Shown in pieces: positions 27,052 to 36,318 of a DNA stretch of 44,077 bases; the first letter of the stretch is position 1, and every line of letters starts with the position of its first letter. Source of the DNA: an uncultured Pelagibacteraceae bacterium (GTDB lineage Bacteria > Pseudomonadota > Alphaproteobacteria > Pelagibacterales > Pelagibacteraceae); contig CABYKN010000006.1 of NCBI GenBank assembly GCA_902519695.1, positions 1-44,077 of the forward strand. The letters run 5' to 3'. The notes under the pieces are model-generated. The model was not told the DNA's origin. It saw nothing but the letters and a program-made list of their open reading frames with translations, and ran no database searches. The position numbers were made by a program, and so were the translations under genes.

Positions 27052-27863
27052 AGTTTAGAAATTTCAATTCCAGATTTAATATAACCTTTCATAGATCCAC
27101 AATCTAAATAATTACCTTTAAATTTATGTCCAATGAATAAATATTGATCTAATATCATTCGTCTTATTGCATCTGTAATATGTATTTCACCACCTTTACC
27201 TTTTTTTTGATTTTTTAGATAATGAAAAATTTTGTTTGATAATATGTATCTACCGATTACTGCGTTATTTGAAGGAGCATCTTTAGCATTAGGTTTTTCA
27301 ATTACATCTGCAATTTTAAAATTTAATTTGTCAATATTTTTGTTAATTGAATAGATTCCCCAACGATCTACATTGTTTTTTTTAACTTTCATACTGGCCA
27401 TTACAGATCCTTTTAATTTTTTATGAATTTTTATCATATCTTTTGAACAATTCTTTTTCATGATTAAATCATCAGGTAACAACATTAAAAAATAATTATT
27501 TTTTATAAACTTTTTAGTTTTGAGTACAGCATCACCAGTTCCCATGGGTTTATTTTGATAAACAAATTTAATTTTTTTTCGAAAAAAAAGAATTTTTTTA
27601 TACTCTTTAATTATTCTGGGATCTTTCTTTTTTTTAATAATTGATTTATAAAAATTATCATTATTGAAATATTTCTTTATCATTTCTTTTTTTTTTGAAA
27701 TAATAAAAATTATTTCACTTACACCAGCTTCAATACATTCATCTAAAATATACTCAATACCTGGTTTTCCATTTATTGGAAGCAGTTCTTTGGGAAAAAC
27801 ACTTGTCAAAGGTAGCAAACGTGTACCCAAACCAGCAAGAGGAATAATAGCTTGTTTAATCAT
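27048..27863 (-). CDS. galU: UTP-glucose-1-phosphate uridylyltransferase
   Basis: Makes UDP-glucose from UTP and glucose 1-phosphate. The 271-residue nucleotidyltransferase begins IIPLAGLGTRLLPLTSVFPK, with the nucleotide-binding GLGTR loop and ELLPINGKPGIEYILDE. It continues with YQNKPMGTGDAVL, MLLPDDLIM (metal-binding Asp), VIEKPNAKDAPSNNAVIGRY and GEIHITDAI. It is the first gene of a two-gene galU-ugd operon and shares a 34-nt divergent spacer with panC. The protein is very Lys/Ile-rich. Confidence 0.95.
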   Translation of the reverse strand: MIKQAIIPLAGLGTRLLPLTSVFPKELLPINGKPGIEYILDECIEAGVSEIIFIISKKKEMIKKYFNNDNFYKSIIKKKKDPRIIKEYKKILFFRKKIKFVYQNKPMGTGDAVLKTKKFIKNNYFLMLLPDDLIMKKNCSKDMIKIHKKLKGSVMASMKVKKNNVDRWGIYSINKNIDKLNFKIADVIEKPNAKDAPSNNAVIGRYILSNKIFHYLKNQKKGKGGEIHITDAIRRMILDQYLFIGHKFKGNYLDCGSMKGYIKSGIEISKL

Positions 27864-27897
27864 TAAGATGTTTTACTTATAATCATATTTATTAAAA

Positions 27898-28701
27898 ATG
27901 AAAATTTTAAAAAATATTTTTGAACTAAATAAGGCAGTAAAAAACTACAAAAATGTTGGATTTGTACCTACAATGGGGGGAATTCATAAAGGCCACGTAT
28001 CTTTAATAAAAATTTCACAAAAAAATAACAAAGAAACGATAGTAAGTATTTTTGTCAATCCAACACAATTTAATCAAAAAAAAGATTTTAAGAATTATCC
28101 TAGGAATATAAGAAAAGATATTTCAATATTAAAAAAACTAAAAGTTAATTATTTGTTTTTACCCGAGGTCAACGAAATATATAAAAATAGAATGAAGAAT
28201 TTTAAACTTAATAAATCTGATAAAATTTTATGTGCTAAATATAGAAAAGGTCATTTTGAAGGTGTATTAGACGTTATGAATAGATTGTTATCTATTGTTA
28301 AATCTAAGTGTGTTTATATGGGTGAAAAAGATTTTCAACAATACATGTTAATTAAAAGAATATTAGGAAAAAAATATAAAATAAATATTGTTGGCTGTCC
28401 TACCATTCGAGAAAATAATAAAATTGCTTTATCCACAAGAAATAAATTGTTAAATAAATCATACATAAAAAAAGCATCAAATATAGCCATCAAATTAGAT
28501 AAATTAAAAAAATTATCAAAAATTAATAAATTTGTGGATTTGTCAAAATCCAAATATGAACTTGAAAATGAATTTAAAATTAAAATTGATTATCTTGAAT
28601 TTAGAGATGAAAAAAAAATGAAATTAAATAATTTTAAATCTAAATATAGACTATTTATTGCCTATCATATTAATGGTGTAAGATTGATTGATAATTTTTG
28701 A
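27898..28701 (+). CDS. panC: Pantothenate synthetase (pantoate-beta-alanine ligase)
   Basis: ATP-dependent ligation of pantoate and beta-alanine for coenzyme A synthesis. The 267-residue protein is a cytidylyltransferase-fold enzyme with the HIGH-type motif GFVPTMGGIHKGHVSLI (His30, His33), SIFVNPTQFNQKKDF, a GHFEGVLDVMNRLLS segment, GEKDFQQYMLIKR and the ALSTRN motif replacing the common LSSRN. A single-gene plus-strand unit; its TGA is followed directly by the last codon of convergent mgtE. A TATAAT hexamer sits at 27878-27883 in the spacer, without a good -35. Confidence 0.95.
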   Translation: MKILKNIFELNKAVKNYKNVGFVPTMGGIHKGHVSLIKISQKNNKETIVSIFVNPTQFNQKKDFKNYPRNIRKDISILKKLKVNYLFLPEVNEIYKNRMKNFKLNKSDKILCAKYRKGHFEGVLDVMNRLLSIVKSKCVYMGEKDFQQYMLIKRILGKKYKINIVGCPTIRENNKIALSTRNKLLNKSYIKKASNIAIKLDKLKKLSKINKFVDLSKSKYELENEFKIKIDYLEFRDEKKMKLNNFKSKYRLFIAYHINGVRLIDNF

Positions 28702-30075
28702 TTATAAAAAATAAGCTCCTACACCTAAGAAAGATACAAATCCAATTACATCTGTTATTGTTGTAACAAAAACACTAGAAGAAATTGCAGGATCAATTTT
28801 CATTTTATTTAATGTTACAGGCACTAAAATACCAAAAAGACCAGCAACTATCATAGTCAAAACCATTGAAATTGAAATTATTAGTGAGAGCTGAATATCA
28901 TTAAACCATAGTTGAACTATCAAAGAACTTATAATTGCAAAAATAACTCCATTTAAAACTCCAATATTAAATTCTTTAATAATATTATTCGTAAAATTAT
29001 TTTTTGTTAAATCCTGTGTTGCTAGAGATCTTACTGTGACAGCTAATGTTTGCATGCCAGCGTTACCACCCATTGATGCTACAATTGGCATTAAAAAAGC
29101 CAATACTACCATTTGTTCTATGGTAGCACCGAATAGACTTATGCAATAAGTTGCTAGAAAAGCAGTAAACAAGTTTAATAACAACCAATTAAATCTTCTC
29201 TTAGTTTTTGTTATTACTCCATCAGTTATTTCTTCATCACCTACTCCAGCTAATCTAAGTGCGTCCTCTTCAGCTTCCTCTTTTAATACTGTTAAAACAT
29301 CATCATAAGCTATCATCCCAACTAATTTGTCAGACTTATCCACTACAGCTGCTGAACTCAAATTATAATTTTCAAATAAATTACCGACTTCCTCTCTATC
29401 CATATCAACCGGAATTAATGTTTGAGATTCGGCCATTATAGACATCATTTTTGTGTCTCTAGGAGTTCTTAATACTCTTGATGAAGGAACCGTACCAATG
29501 GGTTTGAATTCTTGATCGACAATAAATATTTCAAGAAATTCTTCTGGAAGTTCTTTATTTTCTCTTAGATAATCTATCGTTTGTCCTACAGACCAATTAC
29601 TTGGTATAGCTGTAAATTCACGCTGCATTAATCTAGCAGCAGAGTCTTCTGGATAACTTAAGCTTTCAAGTAATGCAAATCGGTCTTTTGGAGGTAATGA
29701 ACTAAGGATTGTATTTTTATCTTTTTCATCTACATTTTCTAAAATTTTAATTGCATCATCTGACTCTAAATTTTTTAATATATTTACTATTGAATCAGAT
29801 GATAAATAAGTAATCATCTCAGACTGAATTGACTCGTTTAATTCAACAAAAACTTCGGGATCAACTTTGAAACTATTTAATTTAATTAAATTTTCTCTAT
29901 CATTTTGACTTAAATGTTCAATTATATCAGCAGCATCTGCTGGATGCATAGCATTAAACGAATTTGTAATAAATCCGGCATCATTTGAGGCAATTTTATC
30001 TGTGACAACTTTGATGAATTCTTTGTTAAATTCAAAGTTAACTTTTTTATCTTTTATTTTTTTCACTATAGTCAT
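28702..30075 (-). CDS. mgtE: Magnesium transporter MgtE
   Basis: Mg2+-gated inner-membrane magnesium channel. The 457 residues comprise an N-terminal MgtE_N helical domain (about 20-135; FNAMHPADAADIIEHLS), a CBS pair (about 145-265) that senses cytosolic Mg2+, and a C-terminal pore domain of five membrane helices (about 285-457). The pore domain includes the conserved MGGNAGMQTLAVTVRSLA and MKIDPAISSSVFVTTITD. It is a single-gene unit between convergent panC and divergent lipB. The 61-nt spacer to lipB holds both promoters and is too short for a Mg riboswitch of the M-box type. Confidence 0.94.
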   Translation of the reverse strand: MTIVKKIKDKKVNFEFNKEFIKVVTDKIASNDAGFITNSFNAMHPADAADIIEHLSQNDRENLIKLNSFKVDPEVFVELNESIQSEMITYLSSDSIVNILKNLESDDAIKILENVDEKDKNTILSSLPPKDRFALLESLSYPEDSAARLMQREFTAIPSNWSVGQTIDYLRENKELPEEFLEIFIVDQEFKPIGTVPSSRVLRTPRDTKMMSIMAESQTLIPVDMDREEVGNLFENYNLSSAAVVDKSDKLVGMIAYDDVLTVLKEEAEEDALRLAGVGDEEITDGVITKTKRRFNWLLLNLFTAFLATYCISLFGATIEQMVVLAFLMPIVASMGGNAGMQTLAVTVRSLATQDLTKNNFTNNIIKEFNIGVLNGVIFAIISSLIVQLWFNDIQLSLIISISMVLTMIVAGLFGILVPVTLNKMKIDPAISSSVFVTTITDVIGFVSFLGVGAYFL

Positions 30076-30136
30076 AAAATTTACCTATAATTTAGTTGGC
30101 ACTATTAATACAAAATTGAAATAATACAAATTTATA

Positions 30137-30760
30137 ATGACAATAGAGATCAAAAAGTCAGTAAAACCAATAAAATATAAATCTGCTATAGATAAACTTG
30201 AAAATAGATTGGAACAAATCAAAGAAAAGAAAAATAAGGAACTGATTTGGATACTTGAACATGAAGAGATTTATACAGGTGGAACAAGTTTTAGTGATAA
30301 TGAGATTTTAGATAAATCCATAAACTTTACTAAAACGAATAGAGGAGGAAAAATAACATGTCATGGTCCTGGTCAATTAGTTTTTTATTTTGTGATTGAC
30401 TTAAACAAAAGAGGTAAGAATATAAAAAAAATTATAATTGCAATCGAAAAGGCAATCATAGACACTTTAAAAAGTTACAATATAAAGTGTTTTTCTGATA
30501 GAAAAAATATTGGAATTTGGTTTAAGCACAAATCTGGTAAAATAGATAAAATTGCAGCGATAGGCATAAAAGTAAAGAAATGGATTGCTTATCACGGTTT
30601 TGCATTAAATATTTCTAATGATCTTGATGCATATAAAAAGATAGTTCCTTGTGGAGTTAGAGATAGAGGAGTTACAAATTTAAATAAGATCAAAACACAA
30701 AATTATAAAAATATTGAGAATGATTTGATAAAAAATTTTTTATCAAATATTAAAAATTAA
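30137..30760 (+). CDS. lipB: Octanoyltransferase LipB
   Basis: Transfers octanoate from acyl carrier protein to the lipoyl domains of E2 subunits and GcvH. The 207-residue protein has the [18 protein letters not shown] motif (most homologues have Tyr where this has Cys75), Lys138 in [11 protein letters not shown] and the acyl-thioester Cys172 in [17 protein letters not shown], so the Cys/Lys dyad is intact. The last codons contain a perfect 26-nt palindrome. The final 11 nt overlap the end of the convergent pseudouridine synthase gene. Confidence 0.95.
   Translation: MTIEIKKSVKPIKYKSAIDKLENRLEQIKEKKNKELIWILEHEEIYTGGTSFSDNEILDKSINFTKTNRGGKITCHGPGQLVFYFVIDLNKRGKNIKKIIIAIEKAIIDTLKSYNIKCFSDRKNIGIWFKHKSGKIDKIAAIGIKVKKWIAYHGFALNISNDLDAYKKIVPCGVRDRGVTNLNKIKTQNYKNIENDLIKNFLSNIKN
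30723..30748. terminator. 26-nt perfect palindrome, likely bidirectional terminator
   Basis: ATTTGATAAAAAA (30723-30735) is followed immediately by its exact reverse complement TTTTTTATCAAAT (30736-30748). It lies inside the last codons of lipB, just before the point where lipB and the convergent pseudouridine synthase gene meet. A stem topped by A and T runs, with U-rich flanks on either strand, would suit rho-independent termination in both directions. The symmetry is directly seen; the terminator role is inferred. Confidence 0.6.
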
Positions 30761-31658
30761 GCCTTTTAGTTTTTAACATATTTCTAAAATAATTTGGAGG
30801 AGTTGCTCTAAAAGTGTATTTTTTCTCATTTATTTTAAATTTTATTTCATAAGAATGTAACATTAGATTTTTATTATTTATTTTTGAGTTATCAGTTGAA
30901 TTATATTTTTTATCACCAATAATAGAGTTTCCTAAATTAAATAATTGTTTTCTTAGTTGGTGTTTTCTTCCTGTAATTGGATTTAGCTTAATGAAGGTCG
31001 CATTATTATTTTTATCTAAGATTTCATATTTTGTTTCAGCTTTTTCAACAATTTTTTTTTTATTATCAAATCTTATCAAATCATCTTTTAACACACCTTT
31101 ATCAATTAAAATTAATTCTCCATTACATATTGCTAAATAGGTTTTATAAACCTTTCTTAATCTAAAAAGTGAAGTGAGCAGTTGAGCTGTTTCCCTATTC
31201 TTTGCAATTATAAAAACGCCAGAAGTATCCTTATCTAATCTATGAACAGAATAAGGTTTCTCATCTCTAAATAAATTACTTTTTGCAAATATATCAATTA
31301 TATTCTTTTTCGATTTTGTACCACCCTGCACTGAAATTCCTGATTGTTTATTTAGGACAACAAAATTGTCATTATTTTCAATAATTAAATTTTCATTTTC
31401 TTTTATGATTTCATTGGTAGGATTATATTTTTCCTTACTTTGCTTAATATTTTTTTTAAATTCAAAGTTATGTAATTCAATTTTGTCATTAAATTGAATT
31501 TTTTTTGAGCTTTTAATTTTTTTTTTATTTAACTTAATTCTCCCATTTCTTAAGTTTTTTTCTATTAAACTTTGTGGAATTTGCCCAAAGTAATTTCTTA
31601 AAAATCTATCAATGCGCATACCATTGAACGTCTTATCAACGTTTAATAGCTTTTTCAT
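30750..31658 (-). CDS. Ribosomal large subunit pseudouridine synthase, RluC/RluD type
   Basis: Isomerises specific uridines of 23S rRNA to pseudouridine. The 302-residue protein has an N-terminal S4 RNA-binding domain (about 14-62; [14 protein letters not shown]), a core with [15 protein letters not shown] and the catalytic Asp142 in [18 protein letters not shown], and [14 protein letters not shown], which is the family motif III. The S4 domain and wording favour RluC; assignment to RluC versus RluD is not certain. It begins 10 nt after rplQ, so it may be the last gene of the ribosomal transcript. Confidence 0.9.
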   Translation of the reverse strand: MKKLLNVDKTFNGMRIDRFLRNYFGQIPQSLIEKNLRNGRIKLNKKKIKSSKKIQFNDKIELHNFEFKKNIKQSKEKYNPTNEIIKENENLIIENNDNFVVLNKQSGISVQGGTKSKKNIIDIFAKSNLFRDEKPYSVHRLDKDTSGVFIIAKNRETAQLLTSLFRLRKVYKTYLAICNGELILIDKGVLKDDLIRFDNKKKIVEKAETKYEILDKNNNATFIKLNPITGRKHQLRKQLFNLGNSIIGDKKYNSTDNSKINNKNLMLHSYEIKFKINEKKYTFRATPPNYFRNMLKTKRLNF

Positions 31659-31668
31659 TTATATAAGT

Positions 31669-32109
31669 TTAAGCTGTTGCTTCCTTAGGAGGTTCTTTTT
31701 TTTGATCTTTAGCTGGGAGTTTCTTTTTCTTATCAACTCTTTTTGCTTCGACATCCCTATCAACAAACTCAATTACTGCCATTGGTGCATTATCACCATA
31801 TCTAAAACCAGCTTTTATAATTCTTGTGTATCCACCTTTTCTATTTTCATATCTTTTAGAAAGAGTTTTTTTAACTTTGTTTGTAGATTTAATATCTTGC
31901 AACTTTGAAATTAATGTTTTTGTATTTGATAAAGTATCTTTCTTGCCTAAAGTAATTATTTTATCAGCTTGGGGTTTTAAAACCTTAGCTTTTGGCAAAG
32001 TGGTTGTAATTTGCTCGTATTTTATTAAAGAATTAAGCATGTTTTTTATAAGAGCTTTTCTGTGTTCAGATGTTCTATTAAGCTTTTTATAGCCCATTTT
32101 ATGTCTCAT
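31669..32109 (-). CDS. rplQ: 50S ribosomal protein L17 (bL17)
   Basis: Large-subunit protein near the exit tunnel rim. The N-terminus [20 protein letters not shown] with ITTTLPKAKVLKPQADKIITLGK is diagnostic; GGYTRIIKAGFRYGDNAPMAVIEFVD closes the core. The core is about 120 residues, and a charged Lys/Glu/Pro tail (VDKKKKLPAKDQ onward) brings it to 146, which is common in alphaproteobacteria. It overlaps rpoA by one base and is the last ribosomal protein gene of the cluster. Confidence 0.98.
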   Translation of the reverse strand: MRHKMGYKKLNRTSEHRKALIKNMLNSLIKYEQITTTLPKAKVLKPQADKIITLGKKDTLSNTKTLISKLQDIKSTNKVKKTLSKRYENRKGGYTRIIKAGFRYGDNAPMAVIEFVDRDVEAKRVDKKKKLPAKDQKKEPPKEATA

Positions 32110-33137
32110 TAGATTGATTCCTCAAGTTTCTTTGATAATTCAGCAATGTTATCTGGCGGCCAGTTTGGGATTTCCATACCAAGATATAATGACATTCCAG
32201 TTAATACCTCTTTAATCTCATTTAGTGACTTTCTACCAAAATTGGGTGTTCTTAACATTTCACCCTCTGATTTTTGAACCAAGTCACCAATATAAATAAT
32301 ATTATCATTTTTTAAACAATTCATAGATCTTACTGAAAGTTCTAGTTCATCAACTTTCCTTAATAGGTTTTTATTGAATTCTGGTTCAGAAGGCTGCTCT
32401 TTAACGATAACTTCTTGGGGCTCATCAAAATTAACAAACATTCCTAATTGATCTTGGAAAATCCTAGCAGAGTAAGCAACTGCATCTTCAGCTGAAATTG
32501 ATCCATTTGTCTCAACTTCCATGGTTAATTTATCATAATCCAGTGCTTTACCTTCTCGAGCAGTACTAACTGAATATGATACCTTTTTGACTGGGCTAAA
32601 TAATGAGTCTATTGGGATCAAGCCTAAAGGTGGTTCTTCTGGCTTATTCATATCTGCAGAAACATAGCCTTTTCCAGTTCCAACAGTCATTTCCATATGA
32701 AATTTAGTATTTTCGTCTAAGTTGCAAATTACTAAATCGGGATTTAATATTTCAATATCTGCTATAGGAGTAATATTTGATGCTTTAATTTCTCCTGGAC
32801 CCTTAGCATCAAGTATTAATTTTTTTGGTTCGTCTGAAGAACTTTTTAGAGCTAAGGATTTAACATTTAAAACAATATCAGTTACATCTTCTCTTACACC
32901 CTTTATTGATGTGAACTCATGTAAAACACCATCTATTTGAATTGACGTTACTGCGGTACCTCTGATTGAAGATAAAAGTATTCTTCTTAGTGAATTACCA
33001 AGTGTTAGACCATATCCTTTTTCTAAAGGTTCAGCTATTATTTTGGCAAAGGCCTTATCATCACTAAGTTGAACATCTAACTTAGCAGGTTTAATTAATG
33101 ATTTCCAATTTTTTGTATTTACTTCAGTTTGTTCCAT
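32109..33137 (-). CDS. rpoA: RNA polymerase alpha subunit
   Basis: Scaffold for RNA polymerase assembly. The N-terminal domain (about 1-235) has [22 protein letters not shown], and the C-terminal domain (about 260-330) has the DNA- and activator-binding helices [19 protein letters not shown] and [16 protein letters not shown]. The 342 residues are normal for the class. A good Shine-Dalgarno (AAGGAG) lies within the last codons of rpsK, whose stop overlaps the ATG. It sits in the alpha-operon order rpsM-rpsK-rpoA-rplQ; rpsD is not in the block. Confidence 0.98.
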   Translation of the reverse strand: MEQTEVNTKNWKSLIKPAKLDVQLSDDKAFAKIIAEPLEKGYGLTLGNSLRRILLSSIRGTAVTSIQIDGVLHEFTSIKGVREDVTDIVLNVKSLALKSSSDEPKKLILDAKGPGEIKASNITPIADIEILNPDLVICNLDENTKFHMEMTVGTGKGYVSADMNKPEEPPLGLIPIDSLFSPVKKVSYSVSTAREGKALDYDKLTMEVETNGSISAEDAVAYSARIFQDQLGMFVNFDEPQEVIVKEQPSEPEFNKNLLRKVDELELSVRSMNCLKNDNIIYIGDLVQKSEGEMLRTPNFGRKSLNEIKEVLTGMSLYLGMEIPNWPPDNIAELSKKLEESI

Positions 33138-33574
33138 TAAACTCTCCTTTTTTTAGGTGGCCTTGTGCCATTGTGAGGCATTGGTGTTGTATCTTTAATT
33201 GATATGATTTTAAAACCTCTTGCTTGTAAAGCTCGTAATGCTGTTTCTCTTCCAGAGCCTGGGCCTTTAACTTCAACAGATAAAATTTTCATTCCTACTT
33301 CTAAAGCCTTACCTGCAGCTGCATCAGCAGCTACTTGTGCCGCATATGGTGTAGATTTTCTTGAGCCCTTGAATCCTTTTTGCCCTGCAGACGCCCAAGA
33401 TATTACATTTCCATTAGTATCTGCAATTGATACAATTGTGTTGTTGAAAGTGGACTGAACATAAGCAATACCATTTAAGATATTTTTTTTTCCTTTTTTT
33501 TTCTTAGAATAAGAACTTTTTTTTGATTTATTGTCTATTTTTTGATCTTTATTTTCAGCTGTTTCTTTTTTCAT
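33137..33574 (-). CDS. rpsK: 30S ribosomal protein S11 (uS11)
   Basis: Platform protein of the small subunit. Conserved blocks are [41 protein letters not shown] and the C-terminal [20 protein letters not shown]. It has 145 residues; the first 30 or so form a Lys/Ser-rich basic extension longer than the E. coli N-terminus (about 129 residues in total). Overlaps of one base on each side join it to rpsM and rpoA. Confidence 0.98.
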   Translation of the reverse strand: MKKETAENKDQKIDNKSKKSSYSKKKKGKKNILNGIAYVQSTFNNTIVSIADTNGNVISWASAGQKGFKGSRKSTPYAAQVAADAAAGKALEVGMKILSVEVKGPGSGRETALRALQARGFKIISIKDTTPMPHNGTRPPKKRRV

Positions 33575-33957
33575 TATTTTTTCAGTGGAGTTAATTTTTT
33601 ACCTGCAATCGCAATTGCTTTTCCTTTTCTTGTCCTAGAATTACATCTAGTTCTCTGCCCTCTCACAGGAAGTTTTTTTCTATGTCTTGACCCTCTATAA
33701 GTTGCAAGATCAATTAGTCTTTTAATGCTAAGTGAAGTTTCTCTTCTCAAATCTCCTTCAACTGTAAATTTTTGGTCAATATATTCTCTTATTTTTAAAA
33801 TTTGATCATCTGTTAATTCATTTACTCTTTTAGATTTTGGTATTTCTAAGTCAGTACATATTTGCTTGGAAAATTTATTTCCAATACCATAAATATATGT
33901 AAGTCCAATATGAACTAGTTTATTCTGTGGTATGTTTACACCTGCAATACGAGCCAT
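33574..33957 (-). CDS. rpsM: 30S ribosomal protein S13 (uS13)
   Basis: Head protein of the small subunit contacting L5 and the P-site tRNA. The 127 residues begin [25 protein letters not shown] and contain [20 protein letters not shown] and a basic C-terminal tail that reaches the P site. It is the first gene after a 55-nt spacer that holds a strong promoter-like sequence, so it probably heads a separately transcribed alpha operon. rpmJ, sometimes found just upstream of rpsM, is absent here. Confidence 0.98.
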   Translation of the reverse strand: MARIAGVNIPQNKLVHIGLTYIYGIGNKFSKQICTDLEIPKSKRVNELTDDQILKIREYIDQKFTVEGDLRRETSLSIKRLIDLATYRGSRHRKKLPVRGQRTRCNSRTRKGKAIAIAGKKLTPLKK

Positions 33958-33980
33958 AATTTTTGTGATAAATTGTGCCT

Positions 33981-34008
33981 TTTATATAAGAAGATTAGTC
34001 AAAGTCAA
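33981..34008 (-). promoter_or_regulatory. Predicted sigma70-type promoter before rpsM
   Basis: On the minus strand TTGACT (34008-34003) is followed by 16 nt and TATAAA (33986-33981), each matching the consensus at five of six positions. The TTGACT is tandemly repeated (second copy 34002-33997). It lies in the 55-nt gap between adk and rpsM, by far the largest gap of the ribosomal cluster, and would drive rpsM-rpsK-rpoA-rplQ. Leader length would be about 15-20 nt. Confidence 0.6.
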
Positions 34009-34012
34009 CGTC

Positions 34013-34576
34013 TTAAACATTCAATAAAGCCTCGATTTTGCTGGTTATTTGATTAATTTCCAATGTCCCGTCAATCTCATGAAAATTGGAATTTTTTGAA
34101 TAATATTCCAATACTGGCCTAGTAGTTTCTATATAGGTGTCATATCTTTTTAGTGTTGTATCTAAAGTATCATCAGATCTTTGTTCCAAAAATTTTCTTT
34201 TTTCTATTCTTTTAATAATAGTCTCTTTATTTACATTAAGAAAAAAAATGTAATCAATGCTTTGATTTGACTCTTTTAATAATTTATCAAGATTTTTAGC
34301 CTGTTTTAAAGATCTAGGATAACCATCAAAAATTAATTTTTCTTTTTTTAAAGGGTCGAAAACATGATTTTTTAGAAGACTATTTACTATTTCATCACTT
34401 ACAAATTTGCCTTCATTCATATTATTTATAATTTTTTTTCCAATCTCAGAGTCTTTCTTTATTTCTTCTCTTAAAATGTCACCAGTAGAAATTTGAAATC
34501 CATCTAATTTTTTTACAAGATATTTGGATTGAGTTCCTTTGCCAGCTCCTGGGGGACCAAACAATATGATATTCAC
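34013..34576 (-). CDS. adk: Adenylate kinase
   Basis: Converts ATP plus AMP to two ADP. The 187 residues contain the P-loop GPPGAGKGTQ (about 7-16), the AMP-binding STGDILREE and FDGYPRSLKQA, and a short LID (LEQRSDDTLDTTLKR) lacking the zinc-type long insertion, so this is the short-form bacterial enzyme. It begins with GTG at 34576, immediately after the secY TAG with no gap; no closer ATG precedes the P-loop. The secY-adk arrangement in the spc region is conserved in many bacteria. Confidence 0.97.
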   Translation of the reverse strand: MNIILFGPPGAGKGTQSKYLVKKLDGFQISTGDILREEIKKDSEIGKKIINNMNEGKFVSDEIVNSLLKNHVFDPLKKEKLIFDGYPRSLKQAKNLDKLLKESNQSIDYIFFLNVNKETIIKRIEKRKFLEQRSDDTLDTTLKRYDTYIETTRPVLEYYSKNSNFHEIDGTLEINQITSKIEALLNV

Positions 34577-35857
34577 CTATCTACCAAATTTAGTTTTTTT
34601 TATGAGTTGCTCATATTGCGAACTCATCATCCTTGTTTGAATTTGTGTAACAGTATCTATTGCAACAACAACAACAATTAAAACTGAAGCACCACCTAGA
34701 TAAAAAGGAATTGGATAATTTGCAATTAAAAATTCAGGCATTAAACAAACTAGAGCAAGATACAAAGCACCAATTGTCGTAAGTCTTGTTAATATAGTAT
34801 CTATATAAATTGCAGTGCTTTCACCAGGTCTAATACCTGGAATAAACCCTCCATATTTTCGAAGATTTTCAGCTGTCTCCGTAGGATTAAAAGTTATAGA
34901 TGTATAAAAAAACGTAAAAAAGATTATTCCTGATGCATAAAGCAACATATACAATGGTTGTCCTTGTGAAAAATATGATGATATATTTAAAAAAGTCTCA
35001 TTCTGTGAAACATTGAAATTTGAAAAAGTAACTGGCAGCAGCAATAAAGCAGATGCAAAAATTGCAGGTATTACACCAGCTGAATTAATTTTTAAAGGTA
35101 AATGAGAAGAGTCACCACCATACATCTTGTTACCCATTTGCCTCTTAGGATAATTTATTAGAATTTTTCTGAGTGCCCTTTCCATAAATACAATAAACAT
35201 TATAGTTGCCACGAGCAATAAAAATATAAAAATTATCATTGCAGTTGAAATAGCGCCAGTTCTTCCCAATTCGAATGTTGTTACTAAAGCTCTTGGAATT
35301 TCAGCAACAATTCCAGAAAAAATAATTAATGAAATACCATTACCAATTCCTCTTTGAGTAATCTGTTCACCGAGCCACATTAGGAAAATTGTTCCTGCTA
35401 CAATTGTTGTAACTGTTGATATTTTAAAAAATAATCCAGGATTGATCACAAGATCTGCTGACGATTCTAAACCTACTGCTAGTCCATATCCTTGTATAGT
35501 AGCTAATAAAACTGTGCCATACCTTGTTATTTGAGTTATTTTTTGTCTTCCTATTTCGCCTTGAGCCTTTAAGTTTTTAAAATAATCTGAAACACCTGTA
35601 AGCAATTGAACTATTATTGATGACGAGATATAAGGCATTATACCGAGAGCAAAAATTGCCATTCTACTTACAGCTCCACCAGCAAAAACATTGAACATAC
35701 CCAATAACCCCTTCTGATTTCCTTCCATCATGATCTGCAACTGATCAGGATCTATACCTGGTAGGGGTACAAAAGTTCCCAGCCTATAGACGGCAAGTAT
35801 AAATAATGTAAAAAGTATTCTATTTCTTAAATCGTTTGATTGTGTCGAGGAACTCAT
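34577..35857 (-). CDS. secY: Protein translocase subunit SecY
   Basis: Channel-forming subunit of the SecYEG translocon in the inner membrane. The 426 residues carry ten predicted membrane helices. Family landmarks are VYRLGTFVPLPGID (N-terminal helix 1), the plug and helix 2 region GLLGMFNVFAGGAVSRMAIFALGIMPYISSS, then GIGNGISLIIFSGI, and the cytoplasmic loop with PTETAENLRKYGGFIPGIRPG. The start overlaps rplO by one base. It is slightly shorter at the N-terminus than many homologues, which usually carry about 15-20 more residues before the first helix. Confidence 0.98.
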   Translation of the reverse strand: MSSSTQSNDLRNRILFTLFILAVYRLGTFVPLPGIDPDQLQIMMEGNQKGLLGMFNVFAGGAVSRMAIFALGIMPYISSSIIVQLLTGVSDYFKNLKAQGEIGRQKITQITRYGTVLLATIQGYGLAVGLESSADLVINPGLFFKISTVTTIVAGTIFLMWLGEQITQRGIGNGISLIIFSGIVAEIPRALVTTFELGRTGAISTAMIIFIFLLLVATIMFIVFMERALRKILINYPKRQMGNKMYGGDSSHLPLKINSAGVIPAIFASALLLLPVTFSNFNVSQNETFLNISSYFSQGQPLYMLLYASGIIFFTFFYTSITFNPTETAENLRKYGGFIPGIRPGESTAIYIDTILTRLTTIGALYLALVCLMPEFLIANYPIPFYLGGASVLIVVVVAIDTVTQIQTRMMSSQYEQLIKKTKFGR

Positions 35858-36318
35858 TATTTAGATTGATTTTTAATAGAAATTTGTCCACCAGCGCTTT
35901 CTATTTTCTCCTTTGCAACTTTAGAAGAATAATCTGCTTGGATATCAATTTTAGAATTAAAATCACCATTTGATAATACTTTAAATTTTTTAATTGATTT
36001 TCTAAATAATTTAGATTTTTTTAATGTGTCTATATTTATTTTTGTATCTGTACTAATTTTTTTATCATCAATAAGTTTTTGTAAATCACCTAATTTTACT
36101 ATAGCAACATCTTTGTTGTGTACAGGATTGAAACCTCTCTTAGGCAGTCTTCTGTATAATGGCATTTGACCACCTTCAAAACTTTTTATAGCAACACCAG
36201 ATCTTGATTTTTGACCTTTTACACCTCTGCCTGATGTTTTTCCTTTGCCAGATCCAATACCTCTACCAACGCGAATTTTTTTTGTTTTAAGATTTATTAA
36301 TGTATTTAAAGATGTCAT
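35857..36318 (-). CDS. rplO: 50S ribosomal protein L15 (uL15)
   Basis: Late-assembling large-subunit protein. The Gly/Arg-rich N-terminus GRGIGSGKGKTSGRGVKGQK and FEGGQMPLYRRLPKRGF are diagnostic; the C-terminal half forms the L18e-like fold. It has 153 residues. Its ATG overlaps the stop of rpsE directly, leaving no room for rpmD (L30), which normally sits between the two genes. Confidence 0.97.
   Translation of the reverse strand: MTSLNTLINLKTKKIRVGRGIGSGKGKTSGRGVKGQKSRSGVAIKSFEGGQMPLYRRLPKRGFNPVHNKDVAIVKLGDLQKLIDDKKISTDTKINIDTLKKSKLFRKSIKKFKVLSNGDFNSKIDIQADYSSKVAKEKIESAGGQISIKNQSK

Noticed and set aside
28675-28724. GGTGTA/TACACC inverted pair across the panC-mgtE junction
   Set aside because: Only six matched bases, 38 nt apart, and each arm is explained by codons of the two genes (Gly-Val); no convincing hairpin.
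30107-30130. Direct repeat AATACAAA in the mgtE/lipB spacer (30107-30114 and 30123-30130)
   Set aside because: Short and AT-rich, so readily due to chance; no second signal supports it as an operator.
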